DNA of 64,000 nt from Planctomycetaceae bacterium (lineage in GTDB: Bacteria > Planctomycetota > Planctomycetia > Planctomycetales > Planctomycetaceae). The translations under genes and the position numbers were made by a program. This document shows positions 7,556 through 16,563 of this stretch, piece after piece; position 1 is the first letter of the stretch; each line of letters opens with the position of its first letter. Under the pieces are notes generated by a model. It made no database searches and was not told where the DNA came from. It saw only the letters and a program-made list of their open reading frames with translations. Where the stretch lies: contig WFTL01000057.1 of NCBI GenBank assembly GCA_015485495.1, positions 1 through 64,000 on the forward strand, read 5' to 3'.

Positions 7556-9274
7556 TCAAAGCGACCGCACGGGAAAGGCCGGCCAGACGGCGCTGCCGAT
7601 CTGCGGGGTATTGCCGATTTTTCGTTCTGTCACCGGAATCCGGTCCGGAGAGTCCGGATGGTCGTAGCGATCCGAACGTCCCCACAGTTCGGCCAGACTG
7701 TCCTGATACAGCAGAGTCCAGCCGGGCGCCTGTCGGATCGTCCGGGCGGCCTGCGGATGCCGGTGGCGTTCGAGCAGAACGAGATCGGGGGATTGGTAAT
7801 CCAGAGCACGAAACGGATCGAATGGCCCCGATGCGGTGTCTCGGCAGCGCCCCTGCGGAGGGGATTCACCGAGAAACAGGTCGAAGTACATGTCGATGAC
7901 CGGCCGGGGATAGCACGTGCGGAACCGTCCATCGATGGCGATCCGGGATTCCGGACTCATTTCGGCGAAGGCCGCCAGAGCGTACTGAGCCCAGTTGAAC
8001 GTGACCAGAACCCGTCCTTCAAGCTGCCGATCGGCCATGAACTGCAGAGCGGACACGGGATAGAAACTGCGATCCACGCTGAGGACGGCCTGTCGGGGAT
8101 ACAGAAGCGCGGACAGCAGTCCGGTCAGAATGATGGCGGGAAACAGGGAATTCCGGCGCAGCCAGGTGCTTCCCGGTGATGTCAGCAGCCGAAGCTGCTC
8201 GGTGACCTGCCGGACAATCGATTCCACGTGCGGGGCCAGAACGAATGAAGCTGCGATGGCCAGAAAGGGCAGGTGCCGCTGATGAGAAATCGTCTGCCAT
8301 GCGAGCAGTCCCAGGAGGACGAATCCCGGCCACCGGACGACAGCGGTGGTGCGCTTCACGCAGATCATCGCCGTCAGAACGATGATCCAGAAGGGAAGAG
8401 CCGTTTCCGACAGCAGCGGCAGTCCGGCCCATTCGGAAATTTCCGGTCGAGGATGTCCCAGACTTTCTGTCATCCACACATGCAGTTCGAATCCGTAGGG
8501 ATTGATCAGGCAGGCGGCCGCCGACGCTGTCAGCAGCAGTGCATGATGCCGCACGGCTGCTGCAGCGCGGGAGTCCCGTCGGATCAGGAGATCGATCGCG
8601 TCCAGTCCCAGCCAGGCGGCCAGAATGGCCATGCCGGCCAGATACCCGCCATGGGCATTCGTCCATGCGATCATGAGGACAGGAATCCACCAGACCGTGC
8701 GGCTTTCGGTGACGCCGTGTGCCGGGCGCGGGGAAATCACGGCCGGAACTGTGCGGCTCAGCAGAGCCAGCAACACGGCAGTTCCGACATAGCTGAACAT
8801 GTGTGGGCGAATGAGCCAGTGAAAGGAAATCCCGCAGGCCAGCAGCACCGTCAGCACCGCAGCGGACATCAGTCCGGCTCCCTGGCGCCAGGCGTGCCAC
8901 AGAGGAATTCCCAGAACCAGCAGCGTCAGCACGGATCTCAGCAGCAACAGCCCGGTCTGCCCGCCGACCACATCGGCACCGGCCATGATCAGTTCTGCAA
9001 GGTTTTCGTGGTTGATCCAGCGGTGGTCGGTCACCGCATAGGACCAGGTTGTCGTGGCGTGCAGCCGACCGTCACGCAGCACATCTTTTCCGTATTGGAC
9101 GTGGCCCCACAGATCCGGATCGGCTTTGCTGCGGCCCATGATCAACAGACCGATCAGAAGCAGAACTGTCAGCCAGACGACCGTGGCCGCTGTCCGTCCG
9201 TCCGGTTTGCGGGCGGCGGAAGGCTGTTCGGCAGCCGAAGAACGGAGCCGGGAGGGACAGAGGGCAGATTCCAT
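7556..9274 (-). CDS. Polytopic membrane protein, possible GT-C-like, unknown function
   Basis: 572 aa from the ATG at 9274. A GTG at 9304 would add ten residues. About ten hydrophobic helices are visible from residue 30 to 400. The first loop has DPDLWGHVQYGKDVL, a motif seen in bacterial membrane proteins with a GT-C glycosyltransferase-like layout. Later SYAVTDHRWINHENLAEL and WTNAHGGYLAGM also fit that pattern. The soluble C-terminal part (about 400-572; RVLVTFNWAQYALAAF, IAIDGRFRTCYP, LVLLERH) is typical of the same group of hypothetical proteins. Sugar transfer is inference from topology only. The gene ends 210 bp before the metallophosphoesterase start and points the same way. Confidence 0.8.
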   Translation of the reverse strand: MESALCPSRLRSSAAEQPSAARKPDGRTAATVVWLTVLLLIGLLIMGRSKADPDLWGHVQYGKDVLRDGRLHATTTWSYAVTDHRWINHENLAELIMAGADVVGGQTGLLLLRSVLTLLVLGIPLWHAWRQGAGLMSAAVLTVLLACGISFHWLIRPHMFSYVGTAVLLALLSRTVPAVISPRPAHGVTESRTVWWIPVLMIAWTNAHGGYLAGMAILAAWLGLDAIDLLIRRDSRAAAAVRHHALLLTASAAACLINPYGFELHVWMTESLGHPRPEISEWAGLPLLSETALPFWIIVLTAMICVKRTTAVVRWPGFVLLGLLAWQTISHQRHLPFLAIAASFVLAPHVESIVRQVTEQLRLLTSPGSTWLRRNSLFPAIILTGLLSALLYPRQAVLSVDRSFYPVSALQFMADRQLEGRVLVTFNWAQYALAAFAEMSPESRIAIDGRFRTCYPRPVIDMYFDLFLGESPPQGRCRDTASGPFDPFRALDYQSPDLVLLERHRHPQAARTIRQAPGWTLLYQDSLAELWGRSDRYDHPDSPDRIPVTERKIGNTPQIGSAVWPAFPVRSL

Positions 9275-9533
9275 GGGATTCTGTGTTTCCTGGGGAGTGG
9301 ACACAGAAGAACGGGAGCCGGGCGGGAACGCGCTGCGGGCTGAGCAGACCGGTGGTTCCCTTCGCGACTGTAGCTCACCGGTGGCGTGAGTGCCGGATCA
9401 TTTTGGATTTCGACGGCCGCAGCGATTGTGCGGGCTGCACCGTCTGGAACCGTTCCGTGGGGAAGGACATGGCGGTCGTCCGGGCCGCTGTCAGAACGAC
9501 CTGGACGGCATCAGGAGGAACGGGCCTGCTGCA

Positions 9534-10475
9534 TCACGAAAACCGGCAGTCGGTTGTGACGTGATAGCCATTGACGAACGCGGCCGCATCCAGAGCGCGT
9601 TTTCCTTCCGGCTGGATGCGGCGGATTTCCAGCAGGCCGGAGCCGGTGGCGACCGTGAGTCGTTTTCCGGATTCTTCGATGTGACCGACCGGACGAGTGG
9701 GAGCCTGGACCAGTGGTTCCACGTCCAGAAGAATGCATCGCAGGCGTCTGGTCGCGGAGATCAGAGTGGAAGCGGCCCGCGGCCAGGGCTGCATGGCCCG
9801 CACGTGGCAGTCGATTTCTGCTGCAGAACGAGTCCAGTCGACCTGCCCCTGGTCTTTTGTGATTTTCGGAGCGTGTGTCGCGCGGCTTTCATCCTGCGGT
9901 TCCAGCACGAGAGTTCCTTTCCGGAGCTTTTCCAGAACATCCACCGTCAGGGGGCCGCTCAGTTCGGCCAGACGCTGCATGAGTTCTCCCGAGGTTTCCC
10001 TGGGGCCGATCTTCGTTCGGACGGATCCTGCAATCGGACCGGAATCCAGGGCCGGTTCGATTCGAAACATGGTGACGCCTGTTTCCTGGTCTCCTTTCCA
10101 GATGGCGTACTGCACCGGCGCGGCGCCTCGGTGGCGCGGCAGCAGAGATCCATGCAGATTGAATGCGCCCAGTGGCGGGATCGCGAGGAATTCGGGCCGG
10201 AGGATCTGTCCGTACGCGGCCACCACGAAGACGTCCGCGGCCAGATCCGTCAGAGTCTTCAGTGCATCCGGAGCGTTCACGCGGGCCGGCTGATGAACGG
10301 GAACTCCGTACTGTTCGGCCAGTTTCTGTACCGGACATTCGTGGTGGTGATGTCCGCGGCCGCGCCGGGGAGGCTGTGTGCAGACGGCCGCCACGTCGTA
10401 TTCGGATTCCAGCAGGGTGCGAAACGGCGGAACGGCGAACGAACCGGATCCGAACAGGACCAGTCGGAGTGTCAT
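9534..10475 (-). CDS. fmt: Methionyl-tRNA formyltransferase
   Basis: 313 aa, the normal family length. It formylates the initiator Met-tRNA with 10-formyltetrahydrofolate. The start ATG at 10475 gives MTLRLVLFGSGSFAVPPF, matching the family N-terminus. The longer frame reaching 10601 is not needed. The catalytic triad is Asn106, His108 and Asp144 in NLHGSLLPRHRG and LDSGP, at the same positions as in E. coli Fmt. An unusual run of four His (residues 42-45) lies in the loop that normally carries basic residues (GRGHHHHECPV). The C-terminal OB domain is complete. It is not next to def in this window. Confidence 0.95.
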   Translation of the reverse strand: MTLRLVLFGSGSFAVPPFRTLLESEYDVAAVCTQPPRRGRGHHHHECPVQKLAEQYGVPVHQPARVNAPDALKTLTDLAADVFVVAAYGQILRPEFLAIPPLGAFNLHGSLLPRHRGAAPVQYAIWKGDQETGVTMFRIEPALDSGPIAGSVRTKIGPRETSGELMQRLAELSGPLTVDVLEKLRKGTLVLEPQDESRATHAPKITKDQGQVDWTRSAAEIDCHVRAMQPWPRAASTLISATRRLRCILLDVEPLVQAPTRPVGHIEESGKRLTVATGSGLLEIRRIQPEGKRALDAAAFVNGYHVTTDCRFS

Positions 10476-10682
10476 GGCAGGATCTGAATTCGAGAAACCA
10501 CGGCGGGCTGCGCGAATGGCGGGCTCGTTCGCACTGCGGATATCGGATCGGTCACTGTATCGGCTCGATTCTCTGCGTCCAGCCGCACTCGGCCGGGCCA
10601 CAGATGAAAACGCATGGAATTCCTGACGGCATTTCGGCTGCGGACGGGAACCGTTCCAGGCTGTGCCCGGATCTGCCGGAGT

Positions 10683-11819
10683 TCACCAGGCCGCATCGGA
10701 CTGCCAGAATTGTTCCGCTTCGGCGAAGGCCAGCGTCATTCCGGCTCCGCCGGGAGCGACGGCGACGACGATTCCCGGTTCCGGACGATCGATGCTGCAG
10801 GCCGGATCGGGAAAGACCATGTATTCGCCATGCCAGCGATGGGTGATGCGAAACGAAGGCAGGTTCAGCATCCGTCGGGCTTCCCGCAGAATCAGTTCAT
10901 CGATTTCCACCCGATCGAAAACGGACACCGTCTCTCCGTATTCGTGGGAATCTCCCAGAATCACCTCCCCGTGCTGATTCTGAGCGGCCAGAAGGTGGAT
11001 TCCGAAGCGATTGAGTTCGGGCGTTTCGTGTTGGATGCGCTGTTTCAGTGCCGGCAGTCCCGGGCAGTCGGAAAACGCCGGGTAGTGCTGCAGGCTGAGT
11101 CCTCCTGCAATCAGCGGGCCGGCGTCCCAGCCGTTCGGCTGCGGTTCGGTTTTCAGCATCTGCAGTCGGCAGTGCGACAGTTGCAGTCGCCGGACGCTGT
11201 CCGGACACAGAGCTGCCAGTTCCGTGCCACCGGCAACGACGATTCGTTCGGCAGACCAGGTTCGTCCGTCGGCCGCTGTCACGGTGGATGCGGACACCTG
11301 CCGCACCGGCGTGGACCACATCACCTGGACGTCCAGTTGTTCGTGCAGCCAGCGGGGGATGGCGGCCAGGGCTTCCGGTGAGCTGACACCGATTTCGAGG
11401 CGACCGTACAGTCCGCCCCGCAGTCCGTCCGTTCGAGCAGCCGGAGCGATCTCACGGATCCGGTCGGGCGTCAGCAGCCGGGTTTCGCATTCCCGTCCGT
11501 GCCGATCGCAGAATTCCTGCATCACCGTCCATTCATCTTCTCGAAAGGCCAGGTGCAGAGATCCGCGGCGGCGGCACCACAGACCGGTGGCGGCGATGAT
11601 TTCATCCCACAGTTCGCGGCTGCGTCGGGCCAGGTCATGGCGCTGTCCGGGAGACTGGCCGATCGGCCAGATCATGCCGAAGTTGCGCACGGATGCACCG
11701 CGGGCTGCGGCATGGCGTTCGAACAGAGCGACTCGCAGTCCGCGGCGAGCGGCCATCCACGCATGGGCCAGGCCGACAATTCCGGCTCCCACCACGGCCA
11801 CATCGAAAGAGGATGTCAT
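10683..11819 (-). CDS. FAD-dependent oxidoreductase of the phosphonate-associated TIGR03364 (HpnW) type
   Basis: 378 aa. The N-terminus VAVVGAGIVGLAHAW holds the dinucleotide motif GxGxxG (residues 11-16) of the DAO/glycine-oxidase superfamily. The C-terminus VVAVAPGGAGMTLAFAEAEQ closes the FAD fold. Family features include ASVRNFGMIWPIGQ near residue 45 and LTPDRIREIAPAA. This clade has been linked by gene neighbourhood to phosphonate breakdown, with a proposed role in oxidising an aminophosphonate or an N-substituted one. That link is strong here because the start overlaps the stop of the PhnZ-like gene by ATGA, so the two are translationally coupled. The exact substrate is unknown. No PhnY, PhnW or PhnX gene is in the window. 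Confidence 0.87.
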   Translation of the reverse strand: MTSSFDVAVVGAGIVGLAHAWMAARRGLRVALFERHAAARGASVRNFGMIWPIGQSPGQRHDLARRSRELWDEIIAATGLWCRRRGSLHLAFREDEWTVMQEFCDRHGRECETRLLTPDRIREIAPAARTDGLRGGLYGRLEIGVSSPEALAAIPRWLHEQLDVQVMWSTPVRQVSASTVTAADGRTWSAERIVVAGGTELAALCPDSVRRLQLSHCRLQMLKTEPQPNGWDAGPLIAGGLSLQHYPAFSDCPGLPALKQRIQHETPELNRFGIHLLAAQNQHGEVILGDSHEYGETVSVFDRVEIDELILREARRMLNLPSFRITHRWHGEYMVFPDPACSIDRPEPGIVVAVAPGGAGMTLAFAEAEQFWQSDAAW

Positions 11820-12385
11820 GGATCCTTCGATTTCCCCAGGGCCGTTTCGAGGTGAATGCGGAAGGCGCCCACATCCGGCACCGCACGGTCCGGCACTTTG
11901 GCTTCATCGTCCCAGCGGCGCAGGCAGACAGCCTGCTCGAAGAACGGATGCGATTCGAAGTCCTGAACTTCGTCTTCCGTCATGGGACCTCCCTGAAGCT
12001 GAAGGCTGAGTTCGGACGGGCCGCTGAGCGACGTTCGGTACGCCGGTTCCACGGCGCACAGATAACGTTTGGCAGCCACATGCAGCCGCACCGGCTCTGC
12101 AACCTGAGGACCGAACCGTTCTTCCAGCCAGCGTCCGCCGGACACTTCGTGCCGATCATCGATTCCGTGTTCCGGTGCATCATCGGGCAGGTCGTGCAGC
12201 AGATGGCCCACATCGTGCAGCAGGGCAGCCGTGATCAGTGCGCTGTCGGATCCTGCCTGTTCGGCCAGCACGGCCGTTTGCAAAGCGTGTTCGAGCTGCG
12301 ACACTGCTTCTGATCCGTACTGGGAATCTCCTCGTTCGCGCAGCAGCGTCAGAATGTCCTCAGCCAGGACCGACGGCGTGTTCAT
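11816..12385 (-). CDS. phnZ: PhnZ-like HD-domain phosphonate oxygenase
   Basis: 189 aa, typical of the phosphonate-associated HD family (TIGR03276). PhnZ is a mixed-valent di-iron enzyme that cleaves (R)-2-amino-1-hydroxyethylphosphonate to glycine and phosphate. The residue set known for PhnZ is present with nearly the same numbering: Tyr23, Glu26, His33, His57-Asp58 (LLHDVGH), His61, His79, His102, Lys106 (HVAAKRYLC) and Asp159/160. The LSLQLQGGPM block after residue 125 is also characteristic. It is the first gene of a two-gene leftward operon. The divergent DUF5690 gene starts 66 bp away, so both promoters must lie in that short gap. The usual partner dioxygenase PhnY is not seen here. 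Confidence 0.9.
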   Translation of the reverse strand: MNTPSVLAEDILTLLRERGDSQYGSEAVSQLEHALQTAVLAEQAGSDSALITAALLHDVGHLLHDLPDDAPEHGIDDRHEVSGGRWLEERFGPQVAEPVRLHVAAKRYLCAVEPAYRTSLSGPSELSLQLQGGPMTEDEVQDFESHPFFEQAVCLRRWDDEAKVPDRAVPDVGAFRIHLETALGKSKDP

Positions 12386-12451
12386 CGAGAGAACCTTTCA
12401 GGCGGAAGTGCAGCATTCGGTTTCTTTGTCTGTATTTATGTTGTCGACAGC

Positions 12452-13798
12452 ATGAACACAACGGGCTCTTCTTCCATTTCTGACCGACCTGGACGGGCCG
12501 GGTCCTTCGGGTTTTCGGTCTGGGCGATCGTGGCCGCGTTTTCCACCTATTTCTGCATGTACGCTTTTCGCAAACCGTTCACGGCCGCAACGTTCGACGA
12601 TGCGGCCCTGACACAGGGGTCGGCTCTGCTGCAGAACATCGGTTTCAAGACACTGCTGGTGACGTCTCAGCTTGCCGGTTACACGCTTTCCAAATTTCTG
12701 GGCATCAAGTTCGTTTCCGAAATGCCTGCGTCACGGCGCGTGGCCGGAATCCTGCTGCTCATCGGGACAGCCGAAGCGGCTCTGTTCCTGTTCGCCATCA
12801 CTCCGCCTCCCTGGAACTTCATCTGGATGTTCATGAACGGGCTGTCGCTGGGAATGGTTTTCGGACTGGTTCTCGCCTTTCTGGAAGGACGCCAGGTCAC
12901 CGAAGCGCTGACGGCCGGACTGTGCGCCAGCTTCATCCTGGCATCGGGAGTCGTGAAATCCGTCGGCCGGCGGCTGATCGAAGACGGAGTTTCCGAGTTC
13001 TGGATGCCGTTCTGGACCGGAATGATTTTCGTGCCGCCCCTGCTGGTCGGCGTCTGGATGCTCAGTCGCATCCCGCAGCCGTCGGAAACAGACGTTGCCC
13101 ATCGGGCCCGGCGGCCGCCCATGACCCGCAGCGAACGCCGCGCTTTTCTCAGACGCCACGCGACCGGACTGAGCGGTCTGCTGTTCATCTTCGTTCTGCT
13201 GACGGTGCTCCGCAGCATCCGCGACGATTTTGCTGTGGAGATCTGGAAGAATCTGGGAATCGACCGGAAGCCGGATGTGTTTGCCCGATCGGAATTCTGG
13301 GTGATGATCGCCGTGACGGCTGTGAGTGGAGCGGCCATCGTGATCCGCAACAATCGAGTGGCCTTTCTCACGTCGCTGATGCTCGTCGGTCTGGGGTTCG
13401 CTCTGATTCTGGCAACGGTGTCCGGTCATCGGGCCGGCTGGCTGAGTCCGTTTCCGTTCATGGTTCTGCTGGGACTGGGGATGTACGTGCCGTATGTGAT
13501 CTTTCACACGACGATCTTCGAACGGCTCATCGCTGCCTCGCGGGAAACCGGAAACCTGGGTTATCTGATGTATCTGGCCGACTCGCTGGGATATCTGGGA
13601 TACGTGGTGCTGATGATTGCGAAAAATTGCATGTCCGAGGACATGAATTACCTCAGACTGCTCAATGACGCCTCCGTCCTCATTTCCGTGGTCGCTCTGG
13701 CGGTGCTGGCCGTTGTCGCGGTGCACTATTCCCGACGTCTGTCGCGTGTCAATCCGGCACCGGGCATGATTCCGGCTGCGGCTGTTCCCGATGACTGA
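12452..13798 (+). CDS. DUF5690 MFS-like membrane protein, candidate phosphonate transporter
   Basis: 448 aa with about 12 hydrophobic helices. The family signature is clear: AFSTYFCMYAFRKPFTAATF near the start, LSKFLGIKFVSEM, GLVLAFLEGRQVTEAL, SGVVKSVGRRL and the C-terminal GNLGYLMYLADSLGYLGYV. The fold is that of a major-facilitator-like transporter, but the substrate is not established. Its position, divergent from the PhnZ-like oxygenase and FAD oxidoreductase across a 66-bp gap, makes uptake of an aminophosphonate or a related organophosphonate a reasonable hypothesis. Its stop codon overlaps one arm of the hairpin at 13793-13827. Confidence 0.85.
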   Translation: MNTTGSSSISDRPGRAGSFGFSVWAIVAAFSTYFCMYAFRKPFTAATFDDAALTQGSALLQNIGFKTLLVTSQLAGYTLSKFLGIKFVSEMPASRRVAGILLLIGTAEAALFLFAITPPPWNFIWMFMNGLSLGMVFGLVLAFLEGRQVTEALTAGLCASFILASGVVKSVGRRLIEDGVSEFWMPFWTGMIFVPPLLVGVWMLSRIPQPSETDVAHRARRPPMTRSERRAFLRRHATGLSGLLFIFVLLTVLRSIRDDFAVEIWKNLGIDRKPDVFARSEFWVMIAVTAVSGAAIVIRNNRVAFLTSLMLVGLGFALILATVSGHRAGWLSPFPFMVLLGLGMYVPYVIFHTTIFERLIAASRETGNLGYLMYLADSLGYLGYVVLMIAKNCMSEDMNYLRLLNDASVLISVVALAVLAVVAVHYSRRLSRVNPAPGMIPAAAVPDD

Positions 13799-13827
13799 AG
13801 CGGCTGGAGGCAGCGACTGCTTCAGTC
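13793..13827. terminator. Bidirectional hairpin shared by two convergent stop codons
   Basis: GACTGAAGC (13793-13801) pairs perfectly with GCTTCAGTC (13819-13827) around a 17-nt loop. One arm includes the stop of the rightward DUF5690 gene and the other the stop of the leftward PBP2 gene. The structure may mark the end of both transcripts. No U-tract follows on either strand. Confidence 0.5.
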
Positions 13828-16014
13828 GGACAGCCGCACGGCGGACATCAGACCGCGAACCAGTTCCCGCGCCACGTTCCCGGCTGCCTGACTGCCGGAA
13901 CCCCCGTGTTCCAGAACCACGACGAATGCGAAACGAGGCTGATCGGTGGGCACATAGCCGGCGAACCAGGCGTGATCGGGACGATTCGTTCCGGTTTCCG
14001 CCGTTCCTGTCTTTCCGGCAATGTCCGTTTCATCTGTCCGCACGGTGTCATAGGCGGTGCCCCAGGGCTGCCGCACGGTGTCCTCAAGCCCCCGCCGGAT
14101 TGCCTGGAGGGTTTCCCGATGAAGACCCGGAACGCGTCTCCGGACGAGACTGCGCGGGGAAATCTGAGCTTCATCGGTGCGCCGGGCCGTGCCTTCCAGA
14201 CTGGCCACGTGCGGGACAACCAGCCATCCATCGTTGGCGATGGCTGCCATCATGCGGACAATCTGCATGGGGGTGACGGTCAGACTCGCCTGTCCCACAG
14301 CCAGACCGGCTGCATCCGGGTTGAGAGCGGACGATTCGCCGGACTGCAGACGATCGGCGGAATCGGGAACGTGACCGCTTCGCTCGAACGGCAGATCGAC
14401 GCCTGTCGGCACGCCGAATCCGAAACGCCGGGCCCAGTCTGTCAAAGGGCGCAGGCCGCTGCGCCGGGCGACGTCGAAAAAGTACACGTTGCACGACCTC
14501 GCCAGGGCTCCTGCCAGGGTGATGGGGCCGTGGCCTGTTCCGTACCGGCGATAAATGAGGCAGCGGTATTCGTCGGGACGTTCCAGATATCCCTGGCAGG
14601 AAAACCGTGTTTCCGGCTGCATGAGCCCGTGTTCCAGAGCTGCCGCGGCCGTCACCGGTTTGAACACGGATCCCGGCGGCAGGACGGCACTGACCATTCG
14701 TGACAGGAAAGGATGTCGCGGATCGGCATTGACGGCGTTCCATTCTTCCGGGCGCCCGTTCACGAACATTCTGAGATCGAATGCCGGAGCGCTGGCAGCG
14801 GTCAGAATGCGGCCGTCACGGACATCCATGACGATGATGCATCCGCCGGCCGGTTCGGGCCGGTGTCCGGTGGTGTCCGGCGGGATGTCGGCAGCGGGAC
14901 TGCGAAGGGCCGAAGCCAGCAGGTGTTCGGCGTGCTGCTGCAGTGACGGAATGATGGTCAGAAGCACGTCCCGACCGGCCCGGGGAGCATGAATGACCGT
15001 GGATTCGATGATCTGCTGCCGGCGGTTCCGGACGATCCGGCGCAGACCGGGTGATCCGCGCAGACGAAAATCCCAGCTGAACTCGACGCCCGTGCGGCCG
15101 CGCCGCGGAATCCAGTCCTTCAGAGCGGCCTGCCAGGCGTCGTTCAGCTTCCGGCGTTCTTCGGGTTTCAAAGACGTTCTGGCTCCGACCACATGGCAGG
15201 CCAGTTGTCCCTGCGGATACGTTCGATGCGTTGTCAGCCGGACCCGAACGCCCGGAAATCGTTCCGGGTGGGATCGAATGGCTGCCGCCACGCTCAACGA
15301 AACCCGTTCGACAACCGGATGGTAGTCTTCTTCTTCGCGCACCACGATGCGATCGGGGACAGCCGGTTCGGGAACCGCTGTCACAAGCCGGCGGACGGCC
15401 GATGCCAGTCGCAGCAGGGGGTGGGCTGCTTCATCGGCTGCCGGGTCAGACGGCCGCATGTGGTCGGTCTGTCGCCTGCGGTGTCGGCGATTCACGTCTG
15501 CAGCGATGCGCTGCACCCGTCGCTGAATCTCGTGACGGCGTTCCTGCAGGTCCTGCTGCGATATGCTGGTCAGCCGGGCCAGTTCCTGCCACAACTGCGT
15601 GCGCCGTCGCAGCTGCCGCTGCCGCAGGTCGGCCACGATCTGTCTGTCAGATCGCTCTGACGGTGTGAGCTGACTGCGGACGGCCCTGGCCAGCCACTGT
15701 TCATCCGGTGGGTCTTCCAGCCAGCGGTAGTGGACTTCGATGGTGTACAGATCCTGGTCGGCTGCCAGGACGGTTCCGCCGGCCAGAATCCGTCCGTCCC
15801 GGGCAGGGATCAGTTCGTAGTCGACCGTTGTGACCTCGAGGGCCTGAAGATATTTCTCCCGCAGGGTTCCCTGGATCCACGCGGCTCGTGCCAGAACAGC
15901 GGAGGCTCCCAGCAGAAACACCACGTTCAGCAGGCGAAACCGCAGAGCGGAACCGGGGGCGATCACCGTGGACGGCGAATCATCGAAAACCGGATTCCGT
16001 GGCTGATTCCGCAT
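13822..16014 (-). CDS. mrdA: Penicillin-binding protein 2 (transpeptidase)
   Basis: 730 aa. Class B penicillin-binding protein that cross-links peptidoglycan during cell elongation. One N-terminal membrane helix (about 27-47) is followed by the dimerisation domain and the transpeptidase domain. The active-site motifs are Ser449-Val-Phe-Lys452 (PPGSVFKP), Ser507-Cys-Asn509 and Lys668-Thr-Gly670 (GKTGTAE). A long Arg/Gln-rich helical insert (about residues 110-200) in the N-terminal part makes the protein roughly 100 residues longer than usual. It is the last gene of mreB-mreC-mreD-mrdA, 48 bp after mreD. rodA is not present at the end of this operon. Confidence 0.93.
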   Translation of the reverse strand: MRNQPRNPVFDDSPSTVIAPGSALRFRLLNVVFLLGASAVLARAAWIQGTLREKYLQALEVTTVDYELIPARDGRILAGGTVLAADQDLYTIEVHYRWLEDPPDEQWLARAVRSQLTPSERSDRQIVADLRQRQLRRRTQLWQELARLTSISQQDLQERRHEIQRRVQRIAADVNRRHRRRQTDHMRPSDPAADEAAHPLLRLASAVRRLVTAVPEPAVPDRIVVREEEDYHPVVERVSLSVAAAIRSHPERFPGVRVRLTTHRTYPQGQLACHVVGARTSLKPEERRKLNDAWQAALKDWIPRRGRTGVEFSWDFRLRGSPGLRRIVRNRRQQIIESTVIHAPRAGRDVLLTIIPSLQQHAEHLLASALRSPAADIPPDTTGHRPEPAGGCIIVMDVRDGRILTAASAPAFDLRMFVNGRPEEWNAVNADPRHPFLSRMVSAVLPPGSVFKPVTAAAALEHGLMQPETRFSCQGYLERPDEYRCLIYRRYGTGHGPITLAGALARSCNVYFFDVARRSGLRPLTDWARRFGFGVPTGVDLPFERSGHVPDSADRLQSGESSALNPDAAGLAVGQASLTVTPMQIVRMMAAIANDGWLVVPHVASLEGTARRTDEAQISPRSLVRRRVPGLHRETLQAIRRGLEDTVRQPWGTAYDTVRTDETDIAGKTGTAETGTNRPDHAWFAGYVPTDQPRFAFVVVLEHGGSGSQAAGNVARELVRGLMSAVRLSD

Positions 16015-16062
16015 CGCTCAGACAGCAGAGGGCCGAAGGTCTGTCGGCAGGAAAAGCACGCC

Positions 16063-16563
16063 TCAGGAAATGCGCCGCCAGCCAGGTTCCGACGTCAGCA
16101 GCATCACCGCGGTCAGCAGGATACAGACCGGCACCGACGTTCGGAAAAAGAGAGCCAGACGGGGCAGCAGCACCGGAAAAGAAGCGGTAACGTCCGGCCA
16201 TGTTGTGATGGTCAGAACGCCGGCAGCCATCAGCAGCAGAAGGACCGGCAACGACCAGTCCGGAAGCTGTCGGCGACGTCCGGTATGGTATGCCAGACGA
16301 TTTCGGGCATGTCGCCGCGTCATGAAAACGGCGATGACAGTGGAGAGAATCACTGGCAGCAGAGGCGGGCCGGTCGGTCGGATGATCCAGTCGACCACCA
16401 GAAGTCCGCCGCCGACGAGAATCCCGCGGGATGTCCCGTCCCAAAGCATTCCGACGATCACCACCGGCAGAATGATGCTCCGATACGGAAACAGATCCGG
16501 AAAGGCCTGTTCGAGCATGAGGCTGAACCAGGTCAGCCCCGTCAGACAGAAGGCGTATGTCAT
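16063..16563 (-). CDS. mreD: Rod shape-determining protein MreD
   Basis: 166 aa with about five hydrophobic helices. The start ATG at 16563 overlaps the mreC stop by four bases (ATGA), which fixes it. The longer frame reaching 16950 is the mreC antisense shadow. Sequence conservation in MreD is low, so the call rests on size, topology and position between mreC and the PBP2 gene. GMLWDGTSRGILVGGGLLVVDWI is compatible with the family. Confidence 0.85.
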   Translation of the reverse strand: MTYAFCLTGLTWFSLMLEQAFPDLFPYRSIILPVVIVGMLWDGTSRGILVGGGLLVVDWIIRPTGPPLLPVILSTVIAVFMTRRHARNRLAYHTGRRRQLPDWSLPVLLLLMAAGVLTITTWPDVTASFPVLLPRLALFFRTSVPVCILLTAVMLLTSEPGWRRIS

